Assembly (NCBI RefSeq): GCF_016887565.1 | Contig: NZ_CP069396.1 | Span: forward strand, 8,290,001-8,354,000 | Length of the DNA: 64,000 nucleotides | Reading direction: 5' to 3' | Origin: Archangium violaceum | GTDB taxonomy: Bacteria > Myxococcota > Myxococcia > Myxococcales > Myxococcaceae | In this document: piece after piece, positions 18,601 to 36,801 of the stretch | How the letters are laid out: each line of letters begins with the position of its first letter | Numbering within the stretch: the first letter of the stretch is position 1 | The notes under the pieces: model-generated | Told to the model about the DNA's origin: nothing | Seen by the model: the letters and a program-made list of their open reading frames with translations, nothing else | Database searches by the model: none | Program-made: the position numbers and the translations under genes

Positions 18601-21600
18601 GGAAGGGATAGGTGGGCAACCGCACCCGGCGGCGCGCATACGGTGCGTCGTAGGCCGCCCAGTCCACCTCCACGCCCCGCACGTACAGCGTGCTCAGGGT
18701 CTCCAGCAGCTGCGACCACTCACCCCGGCCAGGACGCAGCGAGGCCAGTCCGCCCGCCATGCCCCGCCCCTCCGGATGGGAGCCCACCACCAGGGCCACC
18801 TCCATCCCGCGCGACCTCAGCTCCTTCGCCAGCACGTCCCATTGCCCGCCCACCGCGCCCCGGCCGCCCACCGCCAGCCTCAGTCCCTCCTCCAGGCTGA
18901 CGGCACCCCGCTCCACCGCCGCCACGTGCTCGCCCACCCCCAGCCCCACCACCTCCTCCGGCTTCACGCCCCACGCCCTCCACAGCTGGGCCAGCGACCA
19001 CTCCAACGCGAAGACCGCCGCCCTCGCGTACGCCCGCTCCTTCAACAGCGCGAGCCCGGGCCCGTACAGCACCTGCCGCAGCGGCTTCTCCAGCACCTCC
19101 TTCAGCGCCTCCTCGCATTTGCCCAGCGCCTCGCGGAAGACGGGCTGCGTCTCGTCCAGCTCCCGCCCCAGTCCCGTCCAGAGCTCCCCGCCGAACACGA
19201 ACGCCACCTTCGGCGCCGCGCCCACCGGGCTCCCCCGGATGACCCCCGCCACCTCACGCCCCGCCGCCACCGCCTCCAGCCGCTCGCGCAGCAGCGCCCC
19301 GCTCCCTCCCACCACCGCCAGCCGGTGCTCCAGGGCCGCCCGCCCCACCGCCGCCGTGAAGCACACGTCTCCCAGGGACTCGCCGCCCTCCAGGACCCGC
19401 GCGTAGTTGCCCGACAGCGCTCGCAGCGCCTCCGCGCTCCGGGCCGACAGCACCAGCACGTGCTCCGGCCGCTCCACCTCCTGCTTCTGCTCCGGCATTG
19501 GCGGTGCCTCCTCCAGCACCACGTGCGCGTTCGTCCCGCTGAAGCCAAACGAGCTCACGCCCGCGATGCGCCGCCCCTGCGTCGGCTCCCAGGCCGTCAG
19601 CTCCACCGGCACCGCCACACCCATCCCCTTCCAGTCGATGTGCGGGTTGGGCTCCTTCAAGTGCAGGTGCGCCGGCAGCTGCCGGTTCCTCATCGCCAGC
19701 ACCACCTTCGCCACCCCGGCGATTCCCGCCGCGGACTCCAGGTGGCCGATGTTCGTCTTCACCGAGCCCATCCACAGCGACTCGCCGCCCTTGCGCCCCT
19801 GCTTGAACACGGACCACATCGCCTCCGCCTCGATGGGGTCTCCCAGCGACGTGCCCGTCCCGTGCGCCTCCAGGTAGCTCACCTCCGGCGGTGACACTCC
19901 CGCCGCCCGCAGCGCCTGCTGGATGACGGCCTGCTGCGCCAGTCCGTTCGGCACGGTGAGCCCGCTGCTCGGCCCGTCCTGGTTCACCGCCGAGCCCCGG
20001 ATCAGCGCCAGCACCGTGTGCCCCTTCGCCCTCGCCTCCGACAGCCGCTCGAGCACCAGCACGCCACAGCCCTCGCCGCGCGCGAAGCCGTTGGCCGAGG
20101 CGTCGAACGTCTTGCACCGGCCATCCGTCGCCAGCATCCGCGCCTTGCAGGCCGACAGCGTCACCTCGGGCGAGAAGACCAGGTTCACTCCCGCCGCCAG
20201 CGCCATGCTGGACTCGCCACTGCGCAGGCTCTGGCAGGCCAGGTGCACCGACACCAGCGCCGACGAGCACGCCGTGTCCACCGCCATGCTCGGCCCCTGC
20301 AGGCCCAGCGTGTAGGACAGCCGTCCGGCCGCCACGTTCAGCGCCGTGCCCGAGGACAGGTACGCATCCAGCTCCGTCGGGTCTCCCCCGAGCATCAGCC
20401 GCGAGTACTCGGACGCGGAGATGCCCACGAAGACGCCCGTGCGCGAGTTGCGCAGCGCGTGCGGATCCTGCCCGGCGTTCTCCAGCGCCTCCCAGGCCAC
20501 CTCCAGCAGCAGCCGCTGCTGCGGATCCATGCTCTCCGCCTCGCGCGGGGAGATGCCGAAGAACCGTGGCTCGAAGCTGGCCACGTCCCGCAGGAAGCCT
20601 CCGCGGCGCACGTACATCTTCCCGGGCACCTCGGGGTCCGCGTCGTACCAGGCGTCCGCGTCCCACCGGTCTCCGGGAACCTCCACGGTGGCGTCCGTCC
20701 CCTCGCGCAGCAGCTCCCAGAAGGCCTCCGGCGTGTCCGCGCCACCGGGGAACCGGCAGGCCAGTCCCACGATGGCGATCGGCTCGTCCGACTGCCTCCG
20801 CCTCCGGGGCTCGGCCGTGGGGGTCCGAGGCAGCCCCGCTTCGACCAGCGACGAGAGGTGCTCCGTGAGCGACTGAAGGTTCGGGAAGTTGAAGGCCAGC
20901 GTCGCCGGCAGCTTCAGTCCCAGGGTGTCCTGCAACCGCCCCTTCAGCTCCACCGCCATGATGGAGTCCATCCCCAGCTCGGCGAAGCCTCGCTCCGGCG
21001 GCAGGGGCTGCTCGGCATCCAGACCAAGCACCCGGGCCACCCGCTCCCGCACCATGGCTTGCAGTGCCTCACGCCGGGCGGCGGGCGTGGCGGCCTCGCG
21101 CCACGGTGCCGAGGCGGGCGCCTCCGTCCCGGCCTCCGCCTTCGGCTTCGGCGCCTCGTCCGAGATGCGCTCCAGGAAGCGCCGGCCACTCCGGGCCTCG
21201 AACACGGGCTTGAAGCGCTCCCACCGGACCGCCGCCACCACCCCCTGTGGCACGCCCGCCGCGAGCAGGCGCTCCATCCACTCCACTCCGGCCTCCGGAG
21301 CGAGCGCGTCCACGCCCACGTCCTCCAGCCAGCGCCGCGTCTCGGGCGAGGCCATCCCCGCGCCGCTCCACGGTCCCCAGTTGATGACCGACGCCACCAG
21401 CCCCTGCTCGCGCCGGTGCGCCACGAGCGCGTCCAGGAAGGCATTGCCCGCGGCGTAGTGTCCCGAGCCCGTCGAGCCCCACACCGACGAGATGGACGAG
21501 AAGAGGACGAAGAAGTCCAGCGCGTCCCCGCGCGTCAGCTCGTGGAGGTTCCAGGCCCCCTCCACCTTCGGGGCCAGCACCCGGTCGAGCTTCTCGACGT

Positions 21601-24600
21601 CCAGCTCCTGCAGCCGCGCGTTCGTGGAGACCCCCGCCGCGTGGATGACTCCGCGCAGCGCGGGCATCGAGCTCCTCATGCGCTCGAGCAACGCCACCAT
21701 CTCGTCACGCCGGGCCACGTCCGCCTGGGCCAGCAGCACCGTGGCCCCCGCGGACTCCAGCTCGCGCACCGAGGCGATCCGCGCCGCCAGCTCTCCGCCC
21801 TGCGACACCAGCTCGTCCCAACGCGCCCGCTCCGGGAAGGCGCTCCGCGCGGTGAGCACGAGATGCCGGGCGCCCCGGCCCACCAGCCAGCGCGCCACCT
21901 GGAGGCCCAACGCCCCCTGGCCGCCCGTGACGAGGTACGTGCCCGCGGGCTCCACCCGCATGGGCCTCGACTCCTGGGCCTCCCGTCTCACCAGGCGCGC
22001 CACGTACCGCTCCATGCCTCGCAGCGCGACCTGATCCTCCCCCTTCACCGCGCTCAGCTCTTCCCAGAGCCGCTCCGCGTCGTGCTCGAGGCCCAGGTCG
22101 ATCAACCCGCCCCACCGCTCCGGGTGCTCCAGCGCCGCCACCCTCCCCAGGCCCCACAACGGCGCCTGGGCGGGCTCCACCTTCTCGGAGCCCTTCCCCA
22201 CCGGCTGCGCGCCACGCGTGACGATCCACAGCCTGCCGCCCGGCTCCGGCGCGGACTCCAGCACCCGCAGCACCGAGGCCACTCCGGCACACGCCTCGCG
22301 CAGCCCCACGCCCTCCACGCCCGCCACGTCCAGGCCCCACAGGTACACCACGCCCGCGCAGGGGAACGTCGCGGAGAAGCGCTGGCGCCACAGTCCCTCC
22401 AGGGCCACGGCGTCCAGCGGAGACACCGCCAGGGACTCCGGCCCCGGCGCCGAGCCCGCGTACACCTTCACGCAGCCGGGCCCCAGGGCCTCGGCGAGGC
22501 GCTCGCCCACTCCGCCCTGATCGCACAGCAGCAGCCACGTGCCGCCCGAGGGCCCGGCGGCGGACCCCTTGCGCTCGGAGGCAGCCCACTCCACCCCGTA
22601 CAGCTCGCCCCGCACGCCCTGCTCGGGCTTGCTGGCGGGGGCCTCCACCACCGGCGCGGGACGCGCGGGCTCGGACGCCACGGCGGGCACCCAGTACCGC
22701 TGGCGCTGCCAGGGGTAGTGCGGCAGCTCCACCTTGCGACGCGCCGGCTCCGGGTCCACCTTGCGCCAGTCCAGCGGGTAGCCCCGCACGAACAGGTGAC
22801 CCAGGGCCCCCAGCATCTGCTCCAGGTCATCCTTGCCCTTGCGCAGCGAGGGAAGGAACGCCGGCCCCTCACCCAGGCAGGCCCGTCCGAGCCCCAGCAG
22901 CGTGGTGTGCGGGCCCACCTCCACGAAGGTGTCGATGCCCAGGCCGCGCAGGGACTCCAGGCCCTGCTGGAAGCGCACGGCCTCGCGCGCGTGGCGACGC
23001 CAGTAACCCGGAGCACCCAGCTCGCCCGGGCCCACCGGCCGGCCGGTCACGTTGGAGATGAGCGGCAGCTTCGCGGGCGACAGCGTCATCCCCGCCGCCT
23101 TCATCTCCAGCGCGCCGAGCATCGGCTCCAGCAGCGGCGAGTGGAAGGCATGCGAGACGTTGAGCCGCCGCACGGCGATGCCCTGTGCCTCCAGCGCCGA
23201 GGTGACGTGCGCCAGCGCCTCGCCCTGGCCCGAGAGGGACAGCTGGCCCGGCGCGTTGTACGCGGCGATGGACACCCGGTCCTTATAGGGCGCGAGCAGC
23301 GGCGCCACCTGCTCCTCGGTGGCGAACACCGTGGCCATGACGCCTCCGGCGGGCAGCGCCTGCATGAGACGCCCGCGCTCGGCGATGAGCTCCAGCGCGT
23401 CCTCCATGGAGAGGATGCCCGCCACGCACGCGGCGGCGAACTCGCCCACGCTGTGTCCCATGACGGCATCCGGCACCACGCCCCACGAGCGCCACACCTC
23501 CGCCAGCGCGTACTCCAGCGCGAACAGGGCCGGCTGGCTGTAGAGGGTCTGGTCGATGGGAGACGGCGCTCCTTCCTTCGGGAAGAGCACCGACAGCAGA
23601 TCCATCCTCGGCTTCAGCTTCGCGGCGCAGCGGTTGAGCGCCTCACGGTAGACCTCGGACGTCTCGTAGAGCCGCCGCCCCATGCCGGTGAACTGCGAGC
23701 CCTGCCCGGTGAAGAGGAAGGCCACCTTCGGAGCGGTGTTCCCCGCCTTGCCCTGGGCCACCTGCTCCGGCTTCGAGCCCGAGGCGAAGGCCTTCAGGCC
23801 CGTGGTCAGCGCCTCCGTCGAGCCGCCCGCCACCGCCAGCCGGAACGGGAGCCGGGCGCGGGTGGTGTTGGCGGTGAAGCACACGTCCGCCGCGTCCAGC
23901 TCCGGGTGGGCCCCGAGGTGCTCGGCCTGGCGGCGTGCCAGCTCCACCAGCGCCTCCTCGCTCCGGGCCGAGAGCGTCAGCATGTGCGCGGAACGCGCGG
24001 CCGGAGTCCGCTCGGCAGCCGCCTTCGACGGCGCCTCCTCCAGGATGACGTGGGCGTTCGTCCCGCTCATGCCGAACGAGCTCACCCCCGCCCGCCGGGG
24101 CGCCTCGCCCCGCGTCCACGGCTGCTGCTCGGTGGGGACGAAGAACGGCGTGCCCTCCAACTGGATGCGCGGGTTGAGCCGGCTGAAGTTCAGGTGCCGG
24201 GGGATGGCCTCGTGCTGGAGCGCCAGCACGGCCTTGATGAGCCCCGCGACGCCCGCCGCCGCCTCCAGGTGCCCCAGGTTCGTCTTCACCGACGCGAGCG
24301 CGCACCGGGAGCCATCCTCCCTCGGCTTGCCCAGCACGTCGATCAGCGCCTCGACCTCGATCGGATCTCCCAGCGGGGTGCCGGTGCCATGCGCCTCCAC
24401 GTACCCGATGGAGGACGGCTCCACCCGCGCGCTGGCCAGCGCCTGCCGCAGCAGGGCCTGCTGCGCGAGCACGTTGGGCGCGGTGAAGCCCGTGGAGCGG
24501 CCATCCTGGTTGATGGCGGTGCCCCGGATGATGGCGAGGATGTCATCCCCCTGCGCCTTCGCGTCCGACAGGCGCTTGAGCACCACGACGCCGCAGCCCT

Positions 24601-25380
24601 CGCCCCGCACGAAGCCATTGGCCCGCGCGTCGAAGGCGCTGCACCGCCCGTTCGGAGAGAGCGCCTGCATGCGCACGAGCCCCTCCGTGATGAACGAGTC
24701 CAGGATGAGGTTCACCCCGCCGGCGAGCGCCAGGTTGCACTCGCCACTCCGAAGGCTCTGACACGCCAGGTGCACCGCGACGAGCGACGAGGAACATGCC
24801 GTGTCCACGGCGAGGCTCGGCCCCTGCAACCCGAGCAGGTAGGAGAGGCGCCCGGGCGGGAAGCAGTGGCCGTTGCCCGTGACGAAGTAGGCGTCCACCT
24901 GTCCCGGCCCCGAGGGCAGCAGCCGCTCGTAGTCATTGCCGGTGAGGCCCACGAAGACGCCCGTGGGCGAGCCCGCCAGCCGCTCCGGATCCACCCCCGC
25001 GTGCTCCAGGGCCTCCCAGACCACCTCCAGCAGCAGCCGCTGTTGCGGATCCATGCTGGCGGCCTCGCGCGGGGAGATGCCGAAGAAGCCCGCGTCGAAG
25101 CCGCTCACGTCGTCCAGGTAGCCACCCCAGCGCGCCCCCGAGCCGTCCGCTCCCTCGCGGCGTGAGGCCGGCTCGCGGCGGATGGCCTCGCGCCCCTCCG
25201 CCAGCAGCTTCCAGTAGGCCTCGGGCGTGTCCGCGCCTCCCGGGAAGCGGCAGCCCATTCCCACGATGGCGATGGGCTCGGTGCGGGTCAGCTCCAGCGC
25301 GTCGATGCGGGCCTGCATCTTCTGCATGGCCAGCACCGCGCGCGCCAGGCGCTGCTTGAGCTCGTCCTTGACGTCCTCAC

Positions 25381-25384
<4 letters not shown>
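15698..25384 (-). CDS. PKS protein B: KS-AT-KR-ACP-KS-AT0-DH-KR-ACP
   Basis: 3228 residues, two modules. GTG start at 25384, with GGAGG upstream and 3-nt overlap with gene A. Module 1: KS Cys197, AT Ser645 (GHSVGE) with HAFHS (malonyl-type), KR Tyr1310 and ACP Ser1474 (GMDSIMA). This KR lacks the LDD motif and has VWGS, as in A-type reductases. Module 2: KS Cys1706 with both His motifs; AT0 with GLGVGE (Gly2149 for Ser) and no HAFH part; DH with His2319 and Asp2487, although HxxxGxxxxP ends in Ala; KR with LDD (B-type) and Tyr2971; ACP Ser3141 (GMDSLMA). Predicted steps are a beta-hydroxyl, then an alkene. The C-terminus (LDALSDADLARLV) is a docking tail matching C. Confidence 0.95.
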
Positions 25385-33123
<7,739 letters not shown>

Positions 33124-33138
33124 GTGGTGCCTTCCTGT

Positions 33139-33152
33139 GACCGTCAACGGTC
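33139..33152. promoter_or_regulatory. Perfect palindrome upstream of PKS gene A
   Basis: GACCGT-CA-ACGGTC is a perfect 6-bp dyad ending 16 nt before the gene A start. It overlaps the ribosome-site side of the leader, so a protein bound here could block transcription or initiation. No cognate regulator is identified. Confidence 0.45.
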
Positions 33153-33191
33153 CACTGCGAGCTTGGTGAGTGTCAACCGCCAGACTGTCAA
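33142..33191 (-). promoter_or_regulatory. Three TTGAC direct repeats before PKS gene A
   Basis: On the minus strand TTGACA occurs at 33191-33186 and 33176-33171, and TTGACG at 33147-33142. The spacings are 15 and 29 nt. Either TTGACA could be a -35 box, but no good -10 lies 16-18 nt downstream. The regular spacing fits repeated regulator half-sites on about the same DNA face. Confidence 0.3.
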
Positions 33192-33357
33192 TGAATTACG
33201 ACTCTCACGGGATTCGCGTGGTTTGCTTTCCAGCGCTCAGGTCGTCTCAAGGATGCCATTCCCCCCGCCAGGCTGCCGGACGCCAATTCTCCAAGAGATG
33301 CGGCACCCGGACTCGGCATGCCCCAAAATCGCATGTCTTTTTTTGCCTGGGGAGCGG

Positions 33358-33419
33358 GTAAAGGCAGACCCCCACCCTTTACGGGAGATCCGGGACTTCA
33401 GACGTCCCGGTTCCTCCCG
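33358..33419 (-). terminator. Tandem hairpins downstream of the 33448 gene
   Basis: Hairpin 1 is GTAAAGG/CCTTTAC (33358-33382). Hairpin 2 has an inner stem CCGGGAC/GTCCCGG and an outer stem CGGGAG/CTCCCG (33382-33419). They lie 29-90 nt beyond the CoA-transferase stop on the minus strand. There is no T-run, so they may also be leader structures of the PKS mRNA. Confidence 0.35.
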
Positions 33420-33447
33420 AACTACTTCCGCCAAATCCAGACAGAAC

Positions 33448-34620
33448 TCAGTTCGCCAGCTTTTCGATTTCTTCTGGGCTGAATCCTGCCTCTGAGAGAA
33501 TTTTGTGATTGTGCTGTCCAAGGGTGGGAGGAGGCCGCAAGGGTGTCTCTCCCATTCGCAGGGGCGTAAGGAGATGGATCACCTTCCGTCCCCGTTGAGA
33601 GTCTTCAGACTCGATGAAAAGACCACGCGCGCGGAGTTGGGGATCCTCCAACACCTCATCGCCCTCGAGGACGGGTTCGACACACAGGTCCTTGCCCGCG
33701 AAACGTTCCTTCCAATGGGACAGGGGGTGCTCGGCGAAGAGGCGTGTGAACTCAGACTTCACGCGCAGGCCGGGCTCACCGGTGTCGTATGCGTCCGCGA
33801 GGAGATCCGGGCGGCCCAAAACCTCACACACGCCCGCGAGGAATTTGGGCTCCAGCGCGCCCACGGACAGGTAGCGGTCATCGCGGGTGCGATACAGCCC
33901 GTAGCAGGCATAGCCGCCGTTGAGGGCCTCGCGGCCGCGGCGCAGGGGCTGGCCCTGCTCGCCCATCACCAGCCGCGCCGCCAGGTGCATGTGGAGGAAG
34001 GCCATGGCGCCATCCGTCATGGACACGTCCACGAGGCGGCCCTGCCCGGTGCGCTCGCGCTCGTGGAGCGCCGCGAGGATGCCCACCAGCGCGAAGAGGC
34101 TGCCGCCGCCGATGTCTCCGAGCTGCACGCCCGGGAAGGCCGGCGCGCCCTGCGCGTCCCCGCCGTAGGCGAGCACGCCCGCGCGCGCCGCGTAGTTGAT
34201 GTCGTGCCCCGCCTTCAGCCGGTCCGGCCCCGTCTGCCCGTAGCCGGAGATGGCGCAGTAGATGAGCCGGGGGTTCTGCGCGCTCAGCACGCTCCAGCCC
34301 ACGCCCAGCTTGTCCATCACGCCGGGCCGGAAGCTCTCCACCAGCACGTCGTAGCCGCGCACCAGCCGCTTGAGGGCCTCGCGTCCCTCGGGGGACTTGA
34401 GGTTGAGCACCAGCGAGCGCTTGTTGCGGTTGAGGCCGTAGTAGAGCGCGCTCTCGTCGTCGCGCATCGGCGGCATCTGGCGGATGTAGTCACCGCCGTC
34501 GGGGTCCTCGACCTTGTCCACCGTGGCGCCCAGATCGGCGAGCACCAGCGTGGCGTACGGGCCCGGCAGCAGCCGGGACAGATCCAGGACCTTGAGTCCG
34601 GACAGGGGAAGCGTGTTCAT
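33448..34620 (-). CDS. Family III CoA-transferase, 2-methylacyl-CoA racemase type
   Basis: 390 residues from the ATG at 34620 (MNTLPLSGLKVLDLSRLLPG). An upstream in-frame extension is proline-rich and improbable. The CaiB/BaiF fold is clear. Residues that serve alpha-methylacyl-CoA racemase are present: His in LKAGHDINYAARAG, Asp in VQLGDIGGGS and Glu in VGALEPKF. Racemases of this type interconvert 2-methylacyl-CoA epimers during branched-chain oxidation. The SCP2 gene just upstream on the same strand fits lipid or acyl-CoA handling, but a terminator separates the two. It lies upstream of the PKS; a role in PKS precursor supply is unproven. Confidence 0.85.
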   Translation of the reverse strand: MNTLPLSGLKVLDLSRLLPGPYATLVLADLGATVDKVEDPDGGDYIRQMPPMRDDESALYYGLNRNKRSLVLNLKSPEGREALKRLVRGYDVLVESFRPGVMDKLGVGWSVLSAQNPRLIYCAISGYGQTGPDRLKAGHDINYAARAGVLAYGGDAQGAPAFPGVQLGDIGGGSLFALVGILAALHERERTGQGRLVDVSMTDGAMAFLHMHLAARLVMGEQGQPLRRGREALNGGYACYGLYRTRDDRYLSVGALEPKFLAGVCEVLGRPDLLADAYDTGEPGLRVKSEFTRLFAEHPLSHWKERFAGKDLCVEPVLEGDEVLEDPQLRARGLFIESEDSQRGRKVIHLLTPLRMGETPLRPPPTLGQHNHKILSEAGFSPEEIEKLAN

Positions 34621-34650
34621 GTGGGGGGGTGGGGGGGCTGGGGGGATGCG

Positions 34651-34695
34651 GACAAAAAAGAAGCGGCGCGGCCCCGGAAGGGGAGCACGCGCCGC
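34651..34695 (-). terminator. Rho-independent terminator of the SCP2 gene
   Basis: On the minus strand a stem of GCGGCGCG with CGCGCCGC, enclosing CCCC-TTCC-GGGG, is followed by CTTCTTTTTT. It lies about 40 nt after the SCP2 stop and before the racemase gene. Confidence 0.75.
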
Positions 34696-34734
34696 CCGAG
34701 GAGACACGCGCCCGGAGGCGCGGCTCCGGTGATT

Positions 34735-35064
34735 CTAGCCGAGCAGCTTGGCCAGCTTCATGGCGAGGCCCATGTCCATCGGCTTGAACTTGAGCTTGCC
34801 CTGCATGGCGGCCATCTGGGCGTTGAGCTGCTTGGAGCGGATCTTCACGAAGTCGTCGTTGCTGACGGTGATGGTCATCTTCGGGGTGCCCTCGGCGCCC
34901 TTCGTCACCCAGTCAGCCGGCTTGGTACAGTCCAGCGTCCAGGTGCCCCCGTTGTCGCCGGTGATGTTGAAGTGGATGACCGAGTTGATGTCCTTGGCCA
35001 GCTGCGGGTTCTGCTGCAGCGTGGTCGGGATGTCCTTCTCGATGATCTCCTGAGCATTCGCCAT
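34735..35064 (-). CDS. SCP2 sterol/lipid-binding domain protein
   Basis: 109 residues from the ATG at 35064, with AGGAGA 6 nt upstream. It is a single SCP2 domain: an N-terminal helix (EIIEKDIPTTLQQNPQLAKDI), strands VIHFNITGDNGGTWTLD and PKMTITVSNDDFVKI, then MAAMQGKLKFKPMDMGLAMKL near the end. SCP2 proteins bind acyl chains, acyl-CoAs or sterols in a hydrophobic tunnel. There is no signal peptide, so it is cytoplasmic. Confidence 0.88.
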   Translation of the reverse strand: MANAQEIIEKDIPTTLQQNPQLAKDINSVIHFNITGDNGGTWTLDCTKPADWVTKGAEGTPKMTITVSNDDFVKIRSKQLNAQMAAMQGKLKFKPMDMGLAMKLAKLLG

Positions 35065-35154
35065 GGCACTCTCCTGTGGAGGATTGACTGCTGAATCAAC
35101 GACGGGGCGGACCGTAATGACGGTATCCGGGCAGGTCAAGCCAGCAGGCGCCCG

Positions 35155-35691
35155 TCAGCGCCCGGCACTGGCCTGGGCCTGGCCCAGCGAACGCCGGACC
35201 ATGTCCAGCAGATCGTTCAATTCGAAGGGCTTGGCCAGGTGACCCACCGCGCCAATGTCCGTGGCCTTGCTGCCCACGTTGCGATCCGCGCTCAGGACGA
35301 TGAGGGGGATGTTGGCCACGCTGGGCTTCTGCCTCATGCGCTGGGCGAACTCCCAGCCGTCCATCACCGGCATCATCAGGTCCAACAGGATGAGCTGGGG
35401 GGGCTCCGGCTCGAGGCGCTCCAGCGCCTCCTTTCCATTGCGGGCGCGACGAATCTCGAAGCCCTCAGCCTCGAGAATCTCGGAGAGGGCCTCGAGGATG
35501 TCGGGGTCGTCATCGACCACCAGCACGACGTGGGCATCCTGGTGCTGAGAATGAGCTGAGGACAGATTTTTCTCCTGAGGTTGCGCGCACCCTGATTTTC
35601 CGCCGAATCCCTGCGGAAGGGTACGGAAGATATCAACTGGTTCGAGGGGCAGGTTGGCAGGCTCGTTGCAAAATCGACAATGCCTCCCCAC
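35155..35691 (-). CDS. Single-domain response regulator
   Basis: 178 residues from a GTG at 35691 with AGGAGA about 4 nt upstream. The receiver occupies about residues 55-170: VVDDDPD (Asp60-62), Asp104 in LLDLMMPVMDG, Ser134 and Lys154 (LAKPF). The first 50 residues are unusual for a receiver and include CRFC. They may be a real extension, or translation may start later, at a GTG near residue 56; I favour the GTG at 35691 because of its ribosome site. The gene is divergent from the kinase at 35706 with only 14 nt between starts. Confidence 0.82.
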   Translation of the reverse strand: MGRHCRFCNEPANLPLEPVDIFRTLPQGFGGKSGCAQPQEKNLSSAHSQHQDAHVVLVVDDDPDILEALSEILEAEGFEIRRARNGKEALERLEPEPPQLILLDLMMPVMDGWEFAQRMRQKPSVANIPLIVLSADRNVGSKATDIGAVGHLAKPFELNDLLDMVRRSLGQAQASAGR

Positions 35692-35705
35692 CGTTCTCCT
35701 AACCC

Positions 35706-36728
35706 ATGGACCAGGAGACAGCAGGCGTGAGGGAAGAGGGGGAGCAAACGGTGGTCGTCGGAGAGGACGTACCCGGATTCGCCATCCTCTCGCGTCGCGG
35801 TCATCTGCGCGAGGTGGATGGGCGGATGCGCACCCACCTGGGGGTGGTCCAGCTCCCCGAGGCGGTGGGCTCGCTGGAGGAGCTGCTGAGGGGGGTGGGG
35901 TTCCGTCAGCGGCCGGGTGCGGACCTGTGGGAGCACGAGGGGCGGCTGCTCCGGGCGGGCGAGCGCGCCCTGGAGGACGGAGCGAGGCTGCTGTGGACGC
36001 TCCCCATCGAGGGGGATGAGGAGCTCGTCCGCCGCCGGGTGCGCTATCTGGGGTTGGCCTCTCATGATCTGCGGGGCTCCCTGGCGAACGTGCGCTCCTA
36101 CGCCGCCCTGCTGCTCAACGGTCGCATCCCGCTCGAGCCCAAGGCCAAACGCGGGTTGGAGACCATTCTCCGGAACACGGACCGGGCCTTGTCCTTTGCC
36201 CAGGACTTCTTCGACGCGAGCCGGGCCGACCTGGGCATGCTGGCGTGCGAGCCGGAGAAACAACCGCTCGAACCGCTGCTCGCCCAGGCGGTGGAGCACC
36301 AGCTGGAGGCGGCCGGCGCGGCGAGCGTGGGGCTGAGCCTGGAGCTGCCGGGCACGCCCCTGCCCGAGGTGGAGGTGGACGCGGGCCGCGTGCAGCACGC
36401 CGTGGAGGCCTTCATCCGTCACCACCTGCTGCACGTGCAGCCCGGAGAGCAGCTGCGGGTGCGGGCGAGGCCGGAGGACGGCGGGCTGCGGGTGGAGGTG
36501 CGGCGCGACGGCGTGCCCCCCTCGGAAGAAGAGACCGCCCTCACCTTCGCGCGAGAGGAGCGCGCCTTCCGGGAGAAGAAGCTGGAGGATCCCCTGCGGC
36601 TGGGGCTCGCACGGCAGGAGATCGAGGCACTGGGCGGCTCCGTTGGGGTGACAACCGACGAGGGAGGGACCACCCTCTTCCTTACACTCCCCATCGCCCT
36701 CTCTTCCTCGGCGAGCGCCCAGGCCTGA
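35706..36728 (+). CDS. Histidine-kinase-like protein with degenerate ATP site
   Basis: 340 residues, no transmembrane segment. An N-terminal ligand- or PAS-like region precedes an H-box with His120 (LASHDLRGSLANVRSYAALL). The HATPase region is eroded. The N-box reads AFIRHHLLHV without Asn, the G1 box reads RRDGVPP rather than DxGxG, and the lid reads DPLRLGL. The C-terminal strand (GGSVGVTTDEGGTTLFLTLP) keeps the fold. It may therefore be a phosphotransfer or scaffold protein rather than an ATP-using kinase. The ATG at 35706 has no ribosome site and sits next to the divergent receiver start, so the true start could be downstream. Confidence 0.78.
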   Translation: MDQETAGVREEGEQTVVVGEDVPGFAILSRRGHLREVDGRMRTHLGVVQLPEAVGSLEELLRGVGFRQRPGADLWEHEGRLLRAGERALEDGARLLWTLPIEGDEELVRRRVRYLGLASHDLRGSLANVRSYAALLLNGRIPLEPKAKRGLETILRNTDRALSFAQDFFDASRADLGMLACEPEKQPLEPLLAQAVEHQLEAAGAASVGLSLELPGTPLPEVEVDAGRVQHAVEAFIRHHLLHVQPGEQLRVRARPEDGGLRVEVRRDGVPPSEEETALTFAREERAFREKKLEDPLRLGLARQEIEALGGSVGVTTDEGGTTLFLTLPIALSSSASAQA

Positions 36729-36801
36729 GCTTCCTGATCTCTTGCTGGCGACCCGCGCCCTCCGGGGCTATCCTGCCCCGGCCTTTTCCAAGGAGTGCGA
36801 G

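Larger units (their letters stand above)
33124..33447. other. PKS upstream region, no gene
   Basis: This 324-nt gap is visibly less GC-rich than its flanks. It holds the presumed promoter of the PKS operon, a palindrome and repeated TTGAC motifs near gene A, and two hairpins near 33358-33419. Weak open frames cross it on the plus strand but lack ribosome sites and normal codon bias. Confidence 0.6.

Noticed and set aside
20018-25165. 1715-codon open frame on the plus strand, antisense to PKS gene B
   Set aside because: The frame results from strong third-position GC in B. Its translation is low-complexity (Arg, Pro, His, Leu) and matches no family, while B has exact PKS motifs.
33124-33147. 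TTG start eight codons upstream for PKS gene A
   Set aside because: The ATG at 33123 has AGGAAGG 6 nt upstream; the TTG has no ribosome site and its codons overlap the palindrome.
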